From: Nostoc edaphicum CCNP1411
Lineage (GTDB): Bacteria; Cyanobacteriota; Cyanobacteriia; Cyanobacteriales; Nostocaceae
Length of the DNA stretch: 64,000 nt
NCBI RefSeq assembly: GCF_014023275.1
Contig: NZ_CP054698.1
Location: 2,170,001-2,234,000 of the forward strand
Reading direction: 5' to 3'
Shown here in pieces: positions 1 through 10,100 of this stretch. Position numbers and translations under genes: made by a program. How positions within the stretch are numbered: position 1 is the stretch's first letter; every line of letters begins with the position of its first letter. The notes below the pieces were generated by a model, which saw nothing but the letters and a program-made list of their open reading frames with translations, did not search any database and was not told the DNA's origin.

Positions 1-1023
1 GAGTTGTAACTTCTCAATGCCACAGCCACTTTTTAAAACATAGTGATAACGTTCAATCAACCAGCGATAACTATACCATCGCACATACAGCTGAACATCT
101 TCCAGACAGGTAATCTCTAAGGTAGTCAGCAGTAACCAGGTAATCGGCTCGATCTCTGGTGGTGGCTCAACTTCTGTGACTAAAATAGCCTGCAATGTCA
201 CCGGTGCTAGAAGTTCTGTTTTGGGGCGATTCTGCGGTGGTGCAATGGTAATTGTGGCATGACGAATCTTCAAGATGGCTGTTCTTGGCGTTTGAGTCGC
301 AGAGCGTTTTACCTCTACTGTCATTGTGCCAACCGACTCAACAGACTCTAAAGTTGACCATAAATGCTGCTCACTGCCAACTAGACAGCGATTTTGAGTA
401 GCTCGAATCAGAAAATCTGACCCAGGACGACGAGCATCAGCAAATAAGTCATAAAAATCGGCTTCTCGGTCAGCAATCGTCACTACTTGTACTGATTCGG
501 GAATGATTGAGTCAGTTTTTTTCAAAGCATCAAGCCATCTTTGACTTTCTTTTTCTTTTGTCGGTTTTTGTTTCCTTTGTTCAGATTTTCCTAGTTCTTC
601 TTCGTTTCTTGACCACACATCTTGCTCGATGATGCCCAATGGTATTCCCTGTGGGGAGACAGTGAAGACTGAGTGGACTTTTAACCCTTTGGCATAAGAA
701 CTATCGAGATATCCTGTTCCCGATAGAGCTTTGTGGCTGGTGTAGTTAAGTTCTGTGGTATCTTGTATTGCCAAGACTACTCTATGTTGGGTAATTCGCT
801 CTACTGTCGCATCGATATGTCCTTGTCTAATCATGGATGGTTTGATGTACGGTGAATCCCAGAAGTCATAGGTGGCTTTCGTTTGCGCCCATGTTTCACT
901 TGCTTGCAAAACACTGGCTTCCGGTTTCGCACTTAAATTTTCGACTATTTTGATTAACCGTTTGGTTCTTCTGGTGTCACCTAATTCGGTTCTTTCTAGT
1001 TCCTGTGTGATCCATTGTTCCAT
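1..1023 (-). CDS. IS4-family transposase, C-terminus cut by window edge
   Basis: Read from ATG at 1023 the frame stays open to base 1 (341 codons), so the gene runs off the window. It is a DDE transposase of the IS4 type. I see the first Asp in AIQDTTELNY (D88), the second in IADREADFYDLF (D185), and the IS4 signature Y-x2-R-x3-E-x6-K in YSYRWLIERYHYVLK with Glu 324. The N-terminal part (ELERTELGDTRRTKRL) matches the Tn5-like DNA-binding region of these enzymes. No frameshift or stop is visible, so the enzyme could be active. The frame is open a little upstream of the ATG, to a stop near 1097. I could not identify terminal inverted repeats or a target duplication because one end is missing. 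Confidence 0.9.
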   Translation of the reverse strand, partial: MEQWITQELERTELGDTRRTKRLIKIVENLSAKPEASVLQASETWAQTKATYDFWDSPYIKPSMIRQGHIDATVERITQHRVVLAIQDTTELNYTSHKALSGTGYLDSSYAKGLKVHSVFTVSPQGIPLGIIEQDVWSRNEEELGKSEQRKQKPTKEKESQRWLDALKKTDSIIPESVQVVTIADREADFYDLFADARRPGSDFLIRATQNRCLVGSEQHLWSTLESVESVGTMTVEVKRSATQTPRTAILKIRHATITIAPPQNRPKTELLAPVTLQAILVTEVEPPPEIEPITWLLLTTLEITCLEDVQLYVRWYSYRWLIERYHYVLKSGCGIEKLQL

Positions 1024-1126
1024 TTGCTGACTTTGCGATGCTTCCGGCTCTTCGTATAGACAATACACAATCTCTGGCTTTTGTCCAATTTTCTGTTAAG
1101 AAAGATGTTTATAATGGATAGCTTGC

Positions 1127-1262
1127 AAAGGGGGGTTAGGGGGGATCTAAAGTGCCTAAAGTCACAGCGAAATACTTTTCAAACAACCTCTTATAGACAG
1201 TGGGTTTGCTACTATTACACAATCAGCATTGGGTCTAAATCCCCCCACTAATTGCATTTTCT
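1127..1262. repeat. G/C-tract inverted repeat between transposase and kinase gene
   Basis: A G-rich tract (GGGGGGTTAGGGGGGATC at about 1131-1146) is followed about 90 bases later by its approximate complement (TCTAAATCCCCCCACTAATT at about 1234-1253). This may be an interspersed repeat remnant beside the insertion sequence. No gene is seen in this spacer. Confidence 0.35.
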
Positions 1263-1291
1263 TTTAACCATATAACCAGAATTTATCAATT

Positions 1292-2554
1292 TTACTTTAA
1301 AGGCAAAGTAATTTCTAACGTTGTACCTTTTTGGAATACGCTCTTAATACTAATTTTACCACCGTGGGCTTGAATTATTTGTTGGGCAATAGCTAGTCCT
1401 AAACCAAATCCTCCAGTTTGACGAGATCGCTTTTTATCCACTCGATAGAAACGCTCAAAAATATATGGTAAATCAGCTTCAGGAATACCAATACCATTGT
1501 CTATAATTTGGATTACAGCCCAACGTGATTGGGTAAATAATCGTAATTGAACTTGTCCACCAGCAGGAGTATATTTGCAAGAATTATTAAGTAAATTTAT
1601 AACTACTTGACGGAGCAAGTCAGCATCACCAAGTACAGTTATACTATTATTTAGCAGTTTAGAAACTAAACTAAGATGTTGTGCATCTGGTTGGGTGGCA
1701 TAATCATCTATTATCTGCACAAGTAAATTATTGAGGTCAGTGACTTGTAAAGATTCAGTCGGTAATTTACCTTGATAACGTGCCAAAAATAGCAAATTAC
1801 TTACTAAAGTACTCATTGACTTAGCGACATCAAAAATTTTGTGGAAGCGTTGACGTTGCACCTCCAGATCAGTAGTTTTAGATAAAAAGCCGTACTGAGC
1901 ATTGCTAATAATTGCTGTCAGAGGCGATCGCAATTCGTGGGAAGCATCAGCTGTAAACCTTTGCAGATGATCGTAATTGTGACGAATTGGTTGCATTGCT
2001 AGTCCTCCCAACCACCAACCCGTCAGGGCAACCACACCTAAAGTAATCGGCGCTGAGATAGCCAAAACCATACGGAATTCAGCTAAAGCATTTTCAGTAG
2101 CCGTCATCGGCATTGCTGCCTGTAAATAACCAATTAATAAACTATTTTGGTAAACAGGTAGCGTCACCTGACGTAGCCAGACTTTGCTATCAGTCTTGAT
2201 AGTATCAAACCCACCTGAGATTGAAAGGCGATCGCTAGGAATCGTACCAAAAAATTGTACAAGTTGCTTTTGCTCGTCGTACCAACTTGCATACACTAGT
2301 TGACTATCCGGCAATGGTTGTACCATACTTCCCAACAATGGTACATGTTCTAAGTCTAGCTGTCGCTGACCATTATGCAGCTCCGACTTGACATTAGCTG
2401 CCATCACACTTGTTTTTTTATAAAGTAATCGATCTAGTTCCTCCAACTTATCTATGACTTCCCAGTAGTACACTATCGCCGCAAACATAATTAAAATACT
2501 GCCCATTGTTAGCGTGAACCAACTTGCGAGGTTGCGACGGCTGCGATTAAACAT
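1292..2554 (-). CDS. Two-component sensor histidine kinase, membrane-bound
   Basis: The 420-residue protein has a membrane helix at about residues 12-31, an extracytoplasmic sensor region (about 32-160) and a second helix (about 162-185). A HisKA domain follows, with the phospho-acceptor in DASHELRSPLTAI (His206), and then an HATPase_c domain with NLLNNSCKYTPAGG (N box), DNGIGIPE (G1) and GGFGLGLAIA (G2). It should autophosphorylate His206 and pass phosphate to the OmpR-type regulator encoded 58 bases upstream on the same strand. The arrangement resembles cyanobacterial RppAB/NrsRS-like pairs, but the sensor region carries no motif that identifies the signal. Its C-terminus points towards the IS element, with no terminator I can recognise between them. 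Confidence 0.92.
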   Translation of the reverse strand: MFNRSRRNLASWFTLTMGSILIMFAAIVYYWEVIDKLEELDRLLYKKTSVMAANVKSELHNGQRQLDLEHVPLLGSMVQPLPDSQLVYASWYDEQKQLVQFFGTIPSDRLSISGGFDTIKTDSKVWLRQVTLPVYQNSLLIGYLQAAMPMTATENALAEFRMVLAISAPITLGVVALTGWWLGGLAMQPIRHNYDHLQRFTADASHELRSPLTAIISNAQYGFLSKTTDLEVQRQRFHKIFDVAKSMSTLVSNLLFLARYQGKLPTESLQVTDLNNLLVQIIDDYATQPDAQHLSLVSKLLNNSITVLGDADLLRQVVINLLNNSCKYTPAGGQVQLRLFTQSRWAVIQIIDNGIGIPEADLPYIFERFYRVDKKRSRQTGGFGLGLAIAQQIIQAHGGKISIKSVFQKGTTLEITLPLK

Positions 2555-2612
2555 AAGTAGTCATTGGTAATCTTCTGATTTTTCTCACTCTCCCAGTTTT
2601 TACTGCCCACTT

Positions 2613-3293
2613 CTAATTTGATTCTTGTGGATTTAAGCGATAACCCATACCATAAACTGTCCTAATCCAGTCTCCTGCACCCAATAGCTGCAAGCGCTGG
2701 CGCAACTTGCGTATTAGCACAGTTAAAGCATTACTTTCTGGTTCCATACCACACTCCCACAAAGCATCTTCAATCTGGTTACGAGTTAAAACCTGATTGG
2801 GATGACGCATCAGGTATTCTAGTAATTGTCCTTCACGTGGAGATAATTCTACTTTTACCTGACTCCGTTCTACACTTAATTCAGCTAAATGCAATTGTAA
2901 ATCTGCTATACGTAAACTATACCCCTGCCAATTAGGGACTCTTCGTCCCAAAGCACGGACTCGTGCTAAGAGTTCCACCAAATCAGCAGGTTTAACTAGA
3001 TAATCATCTGCTCCTGCATCTAAACCCATAACTTTGTCGGCTGTAGTGTCTTTAGCAGTTAACATCAATACTGGTGCATTTTTACCAGAGAGACGATACT
3101 GACGACACAGAGACAACCCACTAATTGTTGGTAACATCCAATCCACAATTAATAGATCGTAATTTTTTTGTGAAATCAGCCATTGTGCAATTTCCCCATC
3201 TTCCGCAGCATCTACAATATATCCTGCCTCGGACAGAATACCTTGTAATGGTTCTAATTGTTCCAAATCGTCTTCTACTAGTAAAATCCGCAT
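2613..3293 (-). CDS. OmpR/PhoB-family response regulator, partner of the adjacent kinase
   Basis: The receiver domain starts MRILLVEDD, has the phospho-acceptor Asp51 in LLIVDWMLP, and carries the conserved Lys in YLVKPAD. A winged-helix DNA-binding domain follows (ELSPREGQLLEYLMRHPNQV to IRTVYGMGYRL). I chose the ATG at 3293 (227 residues) because receiver domains of this family begin at MRILLVED; the frame is open 13 codons further upstream with no family similarity. The sensor kinase follows on the same strand and the two are probably cotranscribed. Its target genes cannot be read from the sequence. The divergent gene at 3597 is a positional candidate only. Confidence 0.92.
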   Translation of the reverse strand: MRILLVEDDLEQLEPLQGILSEAGYIVDAAEDGEIAQWLISQKNYDLLIVDWMLPTISGLSLCRQYRLSGKNAPVLMLTAKDTTADKVMGLDAGADDYLVKPADLVELLARVRALGRRVPNWQGYSLRIADLQLHLAELSVERSQVKVELSPREGQLLEYLMRHPNQVLTRNQIEDALWECGMEPESNALTVLIRKLRQRLQLLGAGDWIRTVYGMGYRLNPQESN

Positions 3294-3596
3294 AAAACTT
3301 TTTAGCGTAAAGCCTTGCCATAAAATCATCAACTCTCTTTTAAAATTAGATATGTTAATTACCTCTATGTCTTCTATCTAATTTGAGATTTTAACTTTTA
3401 GATTCTTCTCCATAAGGAATAAGGTATATCTGCCAATAGGTAGTTATAAACACTGCTATAGCTTCGCGACGATAAAAAAAATTTAGTAGGACTTACGCAA
3501 AACGGCTTACCGCAGGGTATTGCCTCTACATGAATAAAGCGTAGCCTCATATAGAATTGGCATTAGGATTATTTATAAACTGATAAATTCAAAAAT

Positions 3597-4256
3597 ATGC
3601 CTGATTTGCGTCCACAAATTTTACTATTAACTTTGCCTTTGCTATTTGTAGGAATTGCTTTTTGGGCTGGTAGTGATTTTCTAACAAAGCAATTATTAAG
3701 TCTCTCTTATAGAACGCCAGATAAATTGCAAGCTGATACACTCCCACAGGTTTTACTTGCGCTGAATTTTACACTAATTGATATAAATATAGACCAAGAG
3801 GATCAGGTTACTCAAGTTAAAATAATAACGGCAAACTCCATGCTTAAAAGATTAGAGCTAGAAATTCCCAACTCAAAATTTCCCGAAGTAGCGATCGCAC
3901 AACAATTAGGATTATATCCTCAAATCAAAAAGCTAAAACCTAATCAACAAATACAGGTAAAAATACCTCTGAATTTGACAGCAATTAAAGTTGAAATTGA
4001 AAAAAAGCAAGGAATTAGCTTTCTTGAGGTTAGAACTACCAATAATGCGCTAAAAAAATTGAATTTTGTGCTGCCATTCACTGAAGTTAAGATATTAGAA
4101 GTCATGACTGCTCAATTACTTAATTTATCTCCTGAAGATATTAGAAAACTTATCAGTTATCAAGTTAAAAATCAATCGCAGTTTAAACCACAACCTAAAC
4201 AACGCATACAAACCGAGAAAGCTGCTAAAACTGAGACAATCTTAATTAGTAATTGA
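3597..4256 (+). CDS. Hypothetical protein with one N-terminal membrane helix
   Basis: I do not recognise this 219-residue protein. Residues about 6-25 (PQILLLTLPLLFVGIAFWAG) form a signal anchor, and the rest is hydrophilic, Lys/Gln-rich and alternates like beta strands. Two similar halves may be present: VTQVKIITANSMLKRLELEIP and ISFLEVRTTNNALKKLNFVLP both end in a short hydrophobic strand followed by an EV-I/K-x-Q-L-L-like helix (VAIAQQLGLYP; VMTAQLLNLSP). It lies divergently from the two-component genes. The duplicated halves suggest a repeat-built extracytoplasmic domain, but no function can be assigned. Confidence 0.7.
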   Translation: MPDLRPQILLLTLPLLFVGIAFWAGSDFLTKQLLSLSYRTPDKLQADTLPQVLLALNFTLIDINIDQEDQVTQVKIITANSMLKRLELEIPNSKFPEVAIAQQLGLYPQIKKLKPNQQIQVKIPLNLTAIKVEIEKKQGISFLEVRTTNNALKKLNFVLPFTEVKILEVMTAQLLNLSPEDIRKLISYQVKNQSQFKPQPKQRIQTEKAAKTETILISN

Positions 4257-4585
4257 AATTGCAAAGGAGCTAGAGCCAAAGCCCAAATAAAAAGAATCCT
4301 CCCGTGAATCATAGCAGTAATGGAATTCATCTCGTCTTAAGTATTCATATACCAATACGGTTCAGTTAAAGATTATACACATAAGCTTTGCGTACAGTTT
4401 TTTGTATGCATTATTTTAGTGCAAATAAAATTACTGCCTTACCGTCACTTTCTGATCACATTCTTTTTGTAGATTGAATAAATCAGTTGGAATGTTTAGC
4501 TACTAAAATAATTTGCCATTATATTCAATTTTCTCTAAAGGACTAATATAACAGGAAGAATTCAATTGGATAAGAGGTAAATAAT

Positions 4586-5026
4586 ATGTCAGCAAATGAA
4601 ATTTTAGGACAATATATACCAGCCAAATTCAATCTTTCTCTATTCAACTTAAGTCAAACAAACCTATCTAGAGCAAGTTTGAGTAGAGAAAAGAGTGATA
4701 GCGAGAAGCTTAATAGAGAGGATACAAATACTATAATAGCTTCCGAGCCATCTCTGATTTTGGCTCCTTTTATATTGTTAATAATGGGCGGGATAGTTTT
4801 TTTTCATAAACTCAAACTATCCGAACAGACTAATAAGCTAGATAATTTAGATGGCTCTCCCTGTCAAAACTGTCATTTTTTTTCAAAAAACAGTTATCTC
4901 AAGTGCGCGGTAAATCCTTCTGTTGTTTTCACAAAAGCAGCAATTGATTGTTGTGATTACCAACCATTACAAAACAGAAAAAAGTTAGGTCTTCCAATAT
5001 TTCGGAGCCAAAGAAAAGTTAATTAA
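4586..5026 (+). CDS. Small membrane protein with conserved four-Cys C-terminal domain
   Basis: The 146-residue protein has a Ser/Asn/Leu-rich N-terminal part with short repeated stretches (LSLFNLSQTNLSRASLSRE), one membrane helix at about residues 55-73 (SLILAPFILLIMGGIVFF), and a C-terminal module with the spacing C-x2-C...LKCAVNP...CCDY. Similar short Cys modules occur in many small cyanobacterial proteins of unknown function. The four or five cysteines suggest a metal site or disulfides. It is 17 bases upstream of the holin-like gene on the same strand, so the two probably share a transcript. Function is unknown. Confidence 0.7.
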   Translation: MSANEILGQYIPAKFNLSLFNLSQTNLSRASLSREKSDSEKLNREDTNTIIASEPSLILAPFILLIMGGIVFFHKLKLSEQTNKLDNLDGSPCQNCHFFSKNSYLKCAVNPSVVFTKAAIDCCDYQPLQNRKKLGLPIFRSQRKVN

Positions 5027-5043
5027 AAAATAGGAGGTTCATT

Positions 5044-5397
5044 ATGATAGGTTTCATCATTACTTGGTTAGTAACTGCTGTTAGCTTTTTAATTATTGCT
5101 AGGCTGCCATTTTTGGGGATAGAAATAGATGGTTTTGGTAAAGCAGCAATTTCTGCTATAGTGTTTGGCATTCTGAATGCTGTTTTGCTGCCGATTCTGA
5201 CATTTTTTACCTTTCCATTTATTATCCTGACTTTAGGATTATTTTTCTTTGTCTTAAATGCCATCATCTTTGGATTGTCGGCTTTAATTGTTCCAGGTTT
5301 TAGATTACGTTATGGCTTTTGGAGCGCTTTGCTAGGTTCTATTACTTTAGCAATTATTAACTCAATTCTATTAAGACTTGTGGCTTCAATTACCTGA
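5044..5397 (+). CDS. Phage-holin-4-type (YvlD-like) small membrane protein
   Basis: The 117-residue protein is almost entirely hydrophobic, with four predicted membrane helices (about residues 3-20, 33-52, 58-80, 90-113). The pattern, including a Gly-rich turn, ILNAVLLPILTFFTFP and a final helix pair, matches the phage holin family 4 / YvlD family. These proteins are widespread in bacteria, usually unlinked to phage, and of uncertain function. A good Shine-Dalgarno sequence (TAGGAGG) sits 7-8 bases before the ATG. It follows the Cys-rich small membrane protein closely. I see no endolysin or other phage gene nearby, so a lysis role is unlikely. Confidence 0.85.
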   Translation: MIGFIITWLVTAVSFLIIARLPFLGIEIDGFGKAAISAIVFGILNAVLLPILTFFTFPFIILTLGLFFFVLNAIIFGLSALIVPGFRLRYGFWSALLGSITLAIINSILLRLVASIT

Positions 5398-5505
5398 ACA
5401 GAATACAACAATTTTAGCAATTTTATATAACTGGTGAAATCTGATGAACTGGTCGGAAGTGAATAGACGCGCCCCTCATAGCAACAGACTTAGAGGAGGT
5501 GGGTT

Positions 5506-6843
5506 ATGAAAAGTTTGTTAATGCAGAGTCCGGTTGCGATCGCATTTGGTTGGATTTGGGCGTATATATTCATCACCCTGTTACCTTTGCTAATTTTGCT
5601 CATTTATCCTCCACTCACAGGAAGAGGGTTTTGGATTGACTTGTCAGTTGCATTGGGTTTCATTGCTTTGGCGATGATGGCATTGCAATTTGCCCTCACC
5701 GCGCGGATTAATCGGATTGAAGCCTCCTACGGCGTTGATATCATTCTTCAGTTTCACCGCTACATCTCGTTAGTAGCGTTTACCTTTGTCCTGATTCATC
5801 CGTTGATTTTGTTCGTAGTGCAGCCAGAAACACTGCAATTATTGAACTTTTTTACAGCGCCGTGGCGAGCCAGAATGGCTGTTTTAGCAACCTTGGCGTT
5901 AATAGCGTTGGTTATTACTAGCGTCTGGCGACAACAACTGAAGATTCCTTACGAACCTTGGCGGACTCTTCATGGAATTTTGGCAGTTTTAGCGGTTGGC
6001 TTGGGTTTGGGACACGCTATCGGTGTGGGTAATTATTTAGGGTTATTTTGGAAAGCAGTATTATGGACTGCGATCGCACTCACTGCTATCTGGTTACTAA
6101 TTTATGTGCGTCTGGTAAAACCTTGGTTAATGCTGAAAAAGCCTTATCTAGTAGAGGAAGTACGTCCCGAAAGCGGTAACGTTTGGACACTCGCACTTAG
6201 ACCGATAGGACACAAAGGTTTTTGCTTCCAACCCGGTCAATTTGCTTGGATTACCCTCGAAATTTCTCCGTTTCGGATGCGAGAACATCCCTTTTCGATG
6301 TCTTCCAATGGCGACAACACAGAAAAGATTGAGTTCAGTATCAAAGCTTTAGGAGACTTTACCAATACTATTAAAGATGTCCCACCCGGAACCAAAGCTT
6401 TCTTGGATGGCCCTTATGGAGTGTTTACCACAGATCGCTACGAAGACACCGCCGGTTTTGTTCTCATTGCTGGAGGTATCGGCATTACTCCCATGATCAG
6501 CATGTTGATTACTCATGCTGAACGAGGAGATGAACGCCCTTATTTGTTAATCTACGCTAGCAAGAATTGGGAAGACATTACATTTCGTGAAGAACTGGAT
6601 GAATTGAAGAAAAAATTAGACTTGACTATTATCCATGTTCTCAAAGAACTACCAGAAGATTGGTCAGGGGAGAGTGGTTATGTAGATAAGGAACTTTTAC
6701 AACGTTACATACCTAAACGACGTGCAACACGGCAATACTTCATCTGTGCATCGCCAAAAATGATGGATCAAGTAGAAATAGCCTTGCATCAACTTGAAGT
6801 TCCACCGACGAACATTCACATGGAACACTTCAACCTTGTTTAA
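5506..6843 (+). CDS. Ferric-reductase-like transmembrane flavocytochrome
   Basis: The first about 210 residues hold six membrane helices with paired histidines expected to bind two haems (QFHRYISLVAFTFVLIHP and WRTLHGILAVLAVGLGLGHA). An FAD-binding barrel follows (FQPGQFAWITL, REHPFSMSS) and then an NAD(P)-binding domain (IAGGIGITPMISML, ending FICASPKMMDQVE). This is the ferric reductase/NADPH-oxidase-like architecture: NAD(P)H electrons pass through FAD and haem across the membrane, to ferric iron or oxygen. The length of 445 residues is normal. The start is supported by a strong Shine-Dalgarno sequence (AGAGGAGG). A short membrane peptide gene follows 21 bases later. The physiological acceptor cannot be told from the sequence. 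Confidence 0.9.
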   Translation: MKSLLMQSPVAIAFGWIWAYIFITLLPLLILLIYPPLTGRGFWIDLSVALGFIALAMMALQFALTARINRIEASYGVDIILQFHRYISLVAFTFVLIHPLILFVVQPETLQLLNFFTAPWRARMAVLATLALIALVITSVWRQQLKIPYEPWRTLHGILAVLAVGLGLGHAIGVGNYLGLFWKAVLWTAIALTAIWLLIYVRLVKPWLMLKKPYLVEEVRPESGNVWTLALRPIGHKGFCFQPGQFAWITLEISPFRMREHPFSMSSNGDNTEKIEFSIKALGDFTNTIKDVPPGTKAFLDGPYGVFTTDRYEDTAGFVLIAGGIGITPMISMLITHAERGDERPYLLIYASKNWEDITFREELDELKKKLDLTIIHVLKELPEDWSGESGYVDKELLQRYIPKRRATRQYFICASPKMMDQVEIALHQLEVPPTNIHMEHFNLV

Positions 6844-6864
6844 CTCCTCATCTAAAATTTCATT

Positions 6865-7017
6865 ATGCGTTACAGTATTATGCTGCAAATTGTCACAAGT
6901 ATCACTCTAATTTTAGTAAGTGGTGCAGCCTTGTTTGCTTGGATACAAAACCGTCCCCCTGAAACTACAGAACCGACTGGAAACAAAAATTTAAATGAAC
7001 GCGCAATTTTAAATTAA
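6865..7017 (+). CDS. Possible 50-residue single-helix membrane peptide
   Basis: This open frame starts at ATG 6865, 21 bases after the ferric-reductase-like gene. It encodes 50 residues with one clear membrane helix (IMLQIVTSITLILVSGAALF) followed by a short polar tail (NRPPETTEPTG). Its position in the same direction and its tidy helix-plus-tail form make it a plausible small partner or stabilising subunit of the flavocytochrome, but no strong Shine-Dalgarno sequence is visible. I do not recognise a family. It could be a chance frame. Confidence 0.45.
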   Translation: MRYSIMLQIVTSITLILVSGAALFAWIQNRPPETTEPTGNKNLNERAILN

Positions 7018-7103
7018 GAGATTGTTTGAAAAGTCTAATTTATTTTTGAAAAAAGAACGCGATGAATCGCGTCTTCACCCAAAGATGTATTACTCTGCTA
7101 TAG

Positions 7104-10100
7104 TCATATTTGAAAATCTGAAATATTTTCAAGACGAATATTAATATCATCTATGTTACTAAATTGATTTCCTGTAATTGTTACCTCTACGGAATTAGTG
7201 CTATCGTTGCCATTATTAGTTGCATGAATACCGCTTCCATCAATTACTGAGAGAACATTGTTGGAGATGGTAGCACTACTGCTAACATTATCATCAAAGA
7301 ATTTTAGGTTAATAGCATCATTCAGACCTGAATCTCCTGGATTAAAATCTTGCACATTGGTAATTGTATTTCCAGATATTGTAAAGATTGTCTGAGAATT
7401 ATTCCTGACTTGAAAACTCATCCCATCTTTATTAGTTATGGTGTTAATAGTATTACCGGAAACAGTAACATTGTTAGCAGCAACATCATCAGTAGCTTGG
7501 AAATTTATACCATTTGAGGCAGTACTTGTGTCTACTCCAGTAATTTGATTGTTATTAATAGTTATACTGCTCAAATTAGCACTGTCTGTTAATTGAACAT
7601 CCACGCCACTACCAATATTAGAAATGGTATTATTATTAACCTGTGCTGTACCCGATGCTATGCCAGAAAAATTGACGCCAATATCATTCTGGTTTTCTAA
7701 CAAAGTATTATCGTCAATTGTTAAATCCACACTGCCTGTAGAATTTTGGGTAAAAATCCCAAAACTATTGTTAAGACCATTAATAGTATTTTGGTTAACG
7801 GTAACTGTACCTGTTACTTCAGACAAGGTAATACTTTCTTGATTGGCATCAGTAATTGTATTCCTATCTATATTGATAGTACCGCTAGAATTTTCTACCT
7901 GGATACCTTGAGTACCTGTATTGTTGATAGTATTATCAGTAATTTTTGCTATCTCACCACCACTCAATTTAATTCCTACAGCTTGACTATTTTCGATAGT
8001 GTTATTTACTACCTCTACATTGCCTTGCAAATCATCTAATCCAATACCTTCAGCAGTGGTATTTGAAACTTGATTGTCTGTAATACTTACATCCAAAGTA
8101 GTTGTATTGCTAAAGTTACCCAGACTAATACCGCGTCCAGCTACGTCAGAGATATTATTTTCAGTAACACTGACTGTAGAATTGGCATTATCAAAAAACT
8201 CTAGATTAATAGCATCAGTAAAATTAAAATCTCCAGTAACAGTGTCTTTGATATCGCTAATTGTATTACTAGAAATGGTAAATGCAGCACGACTATTTCC
8301 ATTAAATTGAAGATTAATTCCATCTCCATTGGTTATGGTGTTGATAGTATTTCCTGAGACGATAACATTATCAGCAACAACATCGTTAAACGCTTGTAAG
8401 TTGATACCATTAGATGTGATATCTGCATCGACTCCATTGATTTGGTTGTTGTTGATAGTTATACTACTAAAGTTAGCACTATCGGACAATTGTACATCTA
8501 CAGCAGTACCATTATTAGTGATGGTATTTTCATTAATTTGTAAGGTTCCCGAAGCGGTACCAGCTAAATTGATGCGAACATCATTAAAGGTTTCTGTCAA
8601 ATTATTGCTGTTGACTGTTAAAGCTGTTGCACCTGTAGTATTGCTAATGAAAATACCACTGTTGCTATTAATCCCATTAACAGTATTTTGGTTAACGCTA
8701 ACTGTACCTGTGACTTCAGATAAGCTAATACTTTCTTGTTGAGCATCTGTAATTGTATTGTTACTAACATTAGTAGTAACACTTGCGATTTCTACCTGTA
8801 TACCTTGCTCACCTGCATTAATAATGTTGTTGTTGATAACTTGAGGATTAGTTACCTGTTGTAGTTTTATACCATCTCCCGAAGTATCACTAATGATATT
8901 AGCATCAGCCATGACATTGACTGTATTATCTAAAGTTTGGTTGAAGACATTAATACCAGTTCCTTGAACATCAGAGATATTATTTCTGGCAAGATTCACA
9001 GTTGGATTAATGTTAGAAGCATCAAAATTATCCAAGAATTGCAGGTCAATACCATTACCTTCTGTGGTGATTTGGGAAATAGTATTATCGCTAATCGCAA
9101 TTTCTTGAGCATTATTACCACCAGCTAACTGCATATAAATCCCGTTACCTACTGAGATTTGGGAAATGTTGTTATTGGAGAGAGTGACATTGGCGTTAGC
9201 ATTGTCTAATAATTCTATGTTTATGCCATCACTAAAGTTAAAGTCTCCTGAATTTGTATCTTGTATCTTGCTGATTATGTTACTAGAAATTGTAAATTTA
9301 GCACTGCTAGTACCATTGAGTTGCAAGTTGATTCCATCACCATTAGTCATGTTGTTGATAGTATTATCGGAAACTGTGATATTACCCGCAACTGCATTTT
9401 CAAATGCTTGGAAGTTGATACCACTTGATGCGATACTTGTATCTGTTCCTGTGATTTGGTTATTCTTGATATCTACAATGCTTAAACTGGTATTTTCTCC
9501 TAATTGAACATCCACAGCAGTACCATTATTAATGATGGTATTGTCGTTAATTTTTACTGTGCCAGTTGTACCAGCTAAACTGACACGGACATCATTAAGG
9601 TTTTCTGTCAACTGGTTATTAGCAATTGTTAAATTGACATCACCTGTGATATTGCTAAAGTCAATACCAGTATTATTGTTGCTACCATTGATGTTGTTTT
9701 GACTAATAGTTACTGTGCCTGTGATTTCCGATAACTTCATGCTTTCTTGGTTGGTATCGGTTAAGGTATTATCGCTAATATTTGTTGTGCCGCTAGCAGT
9801 TTCTACTACAATACCTCGCTCGCCTGTATTATTAATGTTATTGCTAGTAATTGTAGGAGAAATAACTTGAGCTAGTTGTATACCATCTCCAGAAATATTG
9901 TTGATAGTATTACTATTAATTGTAGGACGAACGATCGCATTATCTGTTGCTTGTAATTGAATAGCGCGATCGCCATTATCACCACTGCCAATATTTTGGA
10001 TAATATTATTAGCAATAGTCAGTGTTACATCTGCTTTGTCTGCCACTTCAAAGTCAATACCGTCATTACCAGCCGTATCTAAAGTATTACCTGTAATCGT

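Noticed and set aside
5044..5397. Prophage remnant because of the holin-like gene
   Set aside because: Holin-4/YvlD proteins are common in non-phage contexts and no phage gene is nearby.
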